A stretch of DNA of 64,000 nt from JANQOH01 sp965201155 (GTDB lineage Bacteria > Pseudomonadota > Alphaproteobacteria > UBA7887): contig OZ241752.1 of assembly GCA_965201155.1 (NCBI GenBank), forward strand, positions 744,001 to 808,000. The letters are read 5' to 3'. Below, in pieces: positions 60,636 through 64,000 of the stretch. A program made the position numbers and the translations under genes. Each line of letters opens with the position of its first letter. Within the stretch, counting starts at the first letter, position 1. The notes beneath the pieces were generated by a model. That model did no database searches. It was not told the DNA's origin and worked only from the letters and a program-made list of their open reading frames with translations.

Positions 60636-61054
60636 CGGCGGCGCTGGCTGCCGCCCTCGCCTGCGCACCTGCGGCAGCGCCTGCCGCCGAAGCCGGCGGA
60701 GACATGTTCATTCGCGGCACCGTCTCCGCCGCTGCCGGACATGCCGCTGCCGTCACACCTGAAGACCGGCTGGTGATCAAGATCTACCATCCCGAAGACG
60801 ATGTGGAATGGGACCCGAAATACAAATATGTGCGGGAATTCTCGCTGCCGGCGGCATTCGCCATTTCACCGCCCATCGACATGAACGGGCGCGCGCGCTG
60901 GTCCCTCTGGCGAGTTGAAATCTCTACCGATCGCGACGGCGATGTACTCACGGTGGGCCCCGGCGAACTGTTCGCTGCAACACCCGAACTGCTGCCCCTT
61001 GGCACCCGTGGCGTGACGCTGGAACTGGCCCCCGGCCCCGCCGGCCGGCAGTGA
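60608..61054 (+). CDS. Periplasmic protein of unknown function, overlapping its upstream neighbour
   Basis: A GTG at 60608 opens a 148-residue frame with a clear signal peptide (MAHRQAARLTAALAAALACA then PAAAPAA) that starts inside the previous gene in another frame. The mature part has two beta-rich blocks (DRLVIKIYHPEDDVEWDPKY and GRARWSLWRVEISTDRDGDV) and no cysteine. It is not recognised. The upstream ORF start at 60413 is rejected as it has no signal and lies in the shadow of the previous gene. Confidence 0.72.
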   Translation: MAHRQAARLTAALAAALACAPAAAPAAEAGGDMFIRGTVSAAAGHAAAVTPEDRLVIKIYHPEDDVEWDPKYKYVREFSLPAAFAISPPIDMNGRARWSLWRVEISTDRDGDVLTVGPGELFAATPELLPLGTRGVTLELAPGPAGRQ

Positions 61055-61076
61055 CCGCCAATTGCGGGAAGCGATA

Positions 61077-61943
61077 ATGACCGCGCCTTGCCTCGGGCCG
61101 CACCCCGACACCCACCCACCGGCAACACCGGTTCCGGCAGGCGCCTGCGACTGCCATTCCCACATCTTCGCCCCGACAGCCGAGGCCCCGCTGGTCACAG
61201 AACGTACCTACACGCCGCCGCCGGCGCCGCTTGCCGCCTACCGCAAGATGCTGGATACGCTGGGGCTGGAACGCGCTGTCATCGTGCAGCCCAGCATCTA
61301 CGGTACCGACAACCGGGTAACCGAACAGGCTGTTCGCGCCCTGGGACCGCGGGGGCGCGGCGTGGCCGTCGTCGATCCCGGCATTGGATCAAGGAAACTG
61401 GCGGTCCTGCATGACGCCGGATTTCGCGGCGTTCGCTTCAACCTGCTCTATGCCGGCGGCCTCGCCATCGACGCCGTGGAAACCGTGGCCGCGAAGATTG
61501 CTCCGCTTGGCTGGCACCTGCAGTTCCTGTTTGACGTGCGTGACCTGCCGGATGTGGCGTCGCGTCTGCGAGCGCTCCCCACCGAAATCGTGTTCGACCA
61601 TATGGGACATATGAGCGTCGCCCGCGGCGGCGCCCATCCCGGCTTCCGCGCCCTGCTCTCCCTGCTGGCCGACGGCGCCTGCTGGGTGAAACTTTCCGGC
61701 GCCTATCGCATTACCGAAACCGGCGCGCCGTTCGCCGATACCACCCCGTTCGCCCGCGCACTCCTCGCCGCCAACCCGGAACAGCTTGTCTGGGGAACTG
61801 ACTGGCCGCATCCGGGGCTGAAATCCGACATGCCCGATGACGGCGACCTGCTCGACTTGCTCGACGGTTCGCTGCCCGATGCTGCGACGCGCAAGGCCGT
61901 CCTGGCTGATAACCCGGCGCGGCTCTACGGCTTCGATAACTGA
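61077..61943 (+). CDS. Amidohydrolase-2 family hydrolase, PDC lactonase-like
   Basis: The 288-residue TIM-barrel metalloenzyme has the first metal motif DCHSHIFAP, the core IVFDHMGHMSV and the end VWGTDWPHPGLKSD with the catalytic aspartate. This arrangement is seen in LigI-like 2-pyrone-4,6-dicarboxylate lactonases and related lactone hydrolases. The ATG at 61077 has a GGGAAG site. It lies 22 bp after the previous periplasmic gene and shortly before an acyl-CoA ligase, suggesting a degradation pathway. Confidence 0.88.
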   Translation: MTAPCLGPHPDTHPPATPVPAGACDCHSHIFAPTAEAPLVTERTYTPPPAPLAAYRKMLDTLGLERAVIVQPSIYGTDNRVTEQAVRALGPRGRGVAVVDPGIGSRKLAVLHDAGFRGVRFNLLYAGGLAIDAVETVAAKIAPLGWHLQFLFDVRDLPDVASRLRALPTEIVFDHMGHMSVARGGAHPGFRALLSLLADGACWVKLSGAYRITETGAPFADTTPFARALLAANPEQLVWGTDWPHPGLKSDMPDDGDLLDLLDGSLPDAATRKAVLADNPARLYGFDN

Positions 61944-61975
61944 CTCCCCGCCCGACTCCCTTTGCGCCAAGGGTG

Positions 61976-63613
61976 ATGATGGTGACCGGCACAGCAGAAA
62001 ACCTTCCCCGCAATCCGGCCAATTTCCACCCGCTGACACCGCTTTCCTTTCTCGCTCGCACCGCCGCGGTCTATCCCGACCGCACCGCATGGGTCCACGG
62101 CGCGGAGAGTTGCACCTATCGCGCGTTTCACGAGCGCTGCCGGCGCTTTGCTGCGGCGCTCGCGGCACGCGGCATCGGCGGCAACGCCGCTGACGTGGTA
62201 GCCGTCATGGCGCCCAACGTCCCCTGCCTGCTGGAGGCCCATTACGGCGTGCCAATGGCCGGTGCCGTGCTCAACGCGCTGAATGTGCGCCTCGACGCAC
62301 CCGCCATTCGTTTCATTCTCGAACACAGCGAAGCGAAACTGCTGATCGTCGACCGCGAATTCAGCGCCGTCGCGGCCGCCGCGCTCGCCGGCATGAAGTC
62401 ACCGCCCGTCACGGTCGATTATCTCGACCCGGCATTTGACGGCGCCGGCGAGCGTGTCGGCGAAATCGACTATGAGGCGTTTCTGGCGTCCGGCGACCCG
62501 GCCCTCGCCCCGCACCCGGTGGCCGATGAATGGGACGCCATTTCCGTCAACTACACTTCCGGCACCACCGGCGATCCCAAGGGCGTTGTCTATCATCATC
62601 GCGGTGCCTGCCTGAACGCCCTCGGCAATCAACTCGCATGGGGAATGCAGCGCCATCCCGTCTATCTGTGGACGCTGCCGATGTTTCATTGCAATGGCTG
62701 GTGCTTCCCCTGGACGGTGGTAGCGCTGGCCGGCACGCATGTCTGCCTGCGGCGCGTCGAGGCGCGCGCCATCTACCACGCCATCGCGCAACACGGCGTC
62801 ACCCATATGTGCGGCGCCCCCATTGTGTTGAATCTCATCGCCAATGCGCCGACGGAGGAGCGCACGGATTTTACGCGCACGGTGGAAGTGCTGACCGCGG
62901 CATCACCACCGCCGCCGGCGGTGATTACCGCCGTTGAGCGCGCCGGCTTCCATGTCACCCATGTCTACGGCCTCACCGAATGCTACGGCCCCGGCGTCGT
63001 TTGCGCATGGCATGAGGAATGGAACAGCCTGCCGGCGGAGGAACGCGCCGCTCTCAAGGCACGCCAGGGCGTCCGCTATCCGGTCATGGAAGGGCTGGAG
63101 GTGATGGACCCGGAGAGCATGATCCCGCAGCCCGCCGACGGCGCCACCATGGGCGAAGTGATGATGCGGGGAAACATCATCATGAAAGGCTATCTCAAGA
63201 ACCCCGCCGCCACCGAAGCCGCGTTCGCCGGCGGCTGGTTCCACACCGGCGATCTCGGCGTCATGCACGAGGACGGCTATATCGAACTTCGCGACCGAGC
63301 CAAGGACATCATCATCTCCGGCGGTGAAAACATCTCGTCGATCGAGGTGGAGCAGGTCCTCTACCGCCATCCTGCCGTGATGGAAGCGGCGGTTGTGGCG
63401 CGCCCGGACGAAAAATGGGGCGAAACACCCTGCGCGTTCGTCGAACTCAAGGAAGACGCGGCCGCGATGGACGCCGCACGCCTCATCGCCTTCTGCCGCG
63501 AAAACATGGCGCGCTTCAAGGCCCCGAAAACGGTGATCTTCGGCGCCCTGCCCAAGACCTCCACCGGCAAGGTCCAGAAATACATCCTGCGCGCCCGCGC
63601 CCGCGCCCTGTAA
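61976..63613 (+). CDS. Acyl-CoA synthetase (AMP-forming)
   Basis: The 545-residue enzyme has the P-loop YTSGTTGDPKGVVYHHRGAC (AMP-binding motif 1), VYGLTECYGPGVVCAW (motif 2), GWFHTGDLGVMHEDGYIELR and the catalytic lysine motif PKTSTGKVQKYIL at the C terminus. It activates a carboxylate, probably medium or branched, to acyl-CoA. Several ATG/GTG codons in a row (61973-61984) leave the exact start open; I used 61976. It is 32 bp downstream of the amidohydrolase. Confidence 0.92.
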   Translation: MMVTGTAENLPRNPANFHPLTPLSFLARTAAVYPDRTAWVHGAESCTYRAFHERCRRFAAALAARGIGGNAADVVAVMAPNVPCLLEAHYGVPMAGAVLNALNVRLDAPAIRFILEHSEAKLLIVDREFSAVAAAALAGMKSPPVTVDYLDPAFDGAGERVGEIDYEAFLASGDPALAPHPVADEWDAISVNYTSGTTGDPKGVVYHHRGACLNALGNQLAWGMQRHPVYLWTLPMFHCNGWCFPWTVVALAGTHVCLRRVEARAIYHAIAQHGVTHMCGAPIVLNLIANAPTEERTDFTRTVEVLTAASPPPPAVITAVERAGFHVTHVYGLTECYGPGVVCAWHEEWNSLPAEERAALKARQGVRYPVMEGLEVMDPESMIPQPADGATMGEVMMRGNIIMKGYLKNPAATEAAFAGGWFHTGDLGVMHEDGYIELRDRAKDIIISGGENISSIEVEQVLYRHPAVMEAAVVARPDEKWGETPCAFVELKEDAAAMDAARLIAFCRENMARFKAPKTVIFGALPKTSTGKVQKYILRARARAL

Positions 63614-63634
63614 GGGCGCGCAGGCGCCGCGAGG

Positions 63635-64000
63635 CTACTGCCGCAGGGTCAGCATCCCCCGGCTCAACTCGAAACCCGAAAGCCGGTTGATGAAACTCAT
63701 CCCCAGCAACGACATCCCAAGATCCGACGAGGTGACCGACGCACGCACATTTCCGACCCGCACCCCGCCAGCGACAATTTCGCTCAGGCGCACCGGCGCA
63801 CCGAATACAATCCCGTTGGCCGTCTGAAAGCGCTGCACGTAATTCAGGAACTCCGGGTCGAGGCCCACCCGCCGTGCATCGGCTTGGCTCAGTACCACTT
63901 CCGACGCTCCGGTATCGACAAGAAACCGCACCGGCACACCATTGACGCTGGCGCGTATGATGAAATCCCCGCGCCGATTGGCCCGAAACTGCGCGGCGCC
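63635..64000 (-). CDS. Retropepsin-like aspartic protease (5' end outside window)
   Basis: The minus-strand frame is open to the window end at 64000, giving the last 121 residues. The active-site motif is RFLVDTGASEVVLSQ (DTGA), followed by NGIVFGAPVRLSEIVAGGVR and SLLGMSFINRLSGFEL, which match the bacterial clan AA single-domain aspartic proteases. These are usually membrane anchored through an N-terminal segment that is outside the window. The neighbour on the plus strand ends 21 bp away, so the genes converge. Confidence 0.88.
   Translation of the reverse strand, partial: GAAQFRANRRGDFIIRASVNGVPVRFLVDTGASEVVLSQADARRVGLDPEFLNYVQRFQTANGIVFGAPVRLSEIVAGGVRVGNVRASVTSSDLGMSLLGMSFINRLSGFELSRGMLTLRQ

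Overview
The window is 64 kb of GC-rich DNA that reads most like an alphaproteobacterial chromosome. This is an inference from several features: rpoN-hpf-ptsN followed by a short C-terminal-only hprK, the clpS-clpA pair, the fabD-fabG-acpP-fabF-mltG cluster, an FdhD/MobA pair and abundant hyuA/hyuB genes. No rRNA is present and species cannot be named. There is one tRNA, tRNA-Arg(CCG), and no CRISPR array.

Layout. 1-2.6 kb: end of rpoN, then hpf, ptsN and hprK. 2.6-7.2 kb (minus): a four-gene BMP-type nucleoside ABC importer. 7.4-9.4 kb: dienelactone hydrolase, secreted FKBP and MTA phosphorylase. 9.4-13.8 kb: aquaporin plus a small barrel protein (minus), then an operon of a cysteine-dioxygenase-like cupin, a four-domain rhodanese and a leaderless chelate-binding protein whose end lies inside the antisense tRNA-Arg gene. 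13.9-16.6 kb (minus): clpS and clpA; clpA carries a 4-bp tandem duplication that shifts its frame. 17-20 kb: decayed accessory DNA with a Fic/Doc-type gene split by an intact IS5-type element and a vapBC pair with both genes broken. 20.2-24.8 kb: a repeat-bearing surface lipoprotein facing an osmC gene, IS1380 and PIN remnants, an intact vapBC and an orphan HigA. 25-29 kb: hyuA/hyuB pair 1. 29-34.3 kb: solitary DNA methyltransferase, a degenerate asparagine-synthase homologue, a GT4 glycosyltransferase, fdhD and mobA. 34.3-40.7 kb: NIPSNAP, thioesterase, SDR and the fatty-acid synthesis cluster. 40.7-46 kb (minus): GST and a branched-chain/2-oxo acid dehydrogenase operon (E1a, E1b, E2, E3). 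46.1-48.3 kb: an inverted second copy of the lipoprotein/osmC module. 48.4-54.5 kb (minus): GTP-type PEP carboxykinase and hyuB/hyuA pair 2. 54.7-57.3 kb: three toxin-antitoxin systems side by side. 57.8-63.6 kb: a PQQ dehydrogenase with a lanthanide-type DYD motif, a cytochrome c, two small periplasmic proteins, an amidohydrolase and an acyl-CoA ligase. The window ends in a truncated aspartic protease.

Most noteworthy: (1) two surface-lipoprotein modules in inverted orientation, 24-28 kb apart, sharing 13-bp tandem leader repeats and a perfectly identical 79-bp 3' segment; (2) the PQQ/lanthanide-like oxidation cluster, whose enzyme lacks the usual vicinal Cys pair; (3) an asparagine-synthase homologue that has lost both active-site signatures; (4) the thiol dioxygenase/multi-rhodanese/leaderless binding-protein operon; (5) a graveyard of toxin-antitoxin loci with exactly reconstructable lesions. 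All functional statements come from reading translated motifs; no database search was run.
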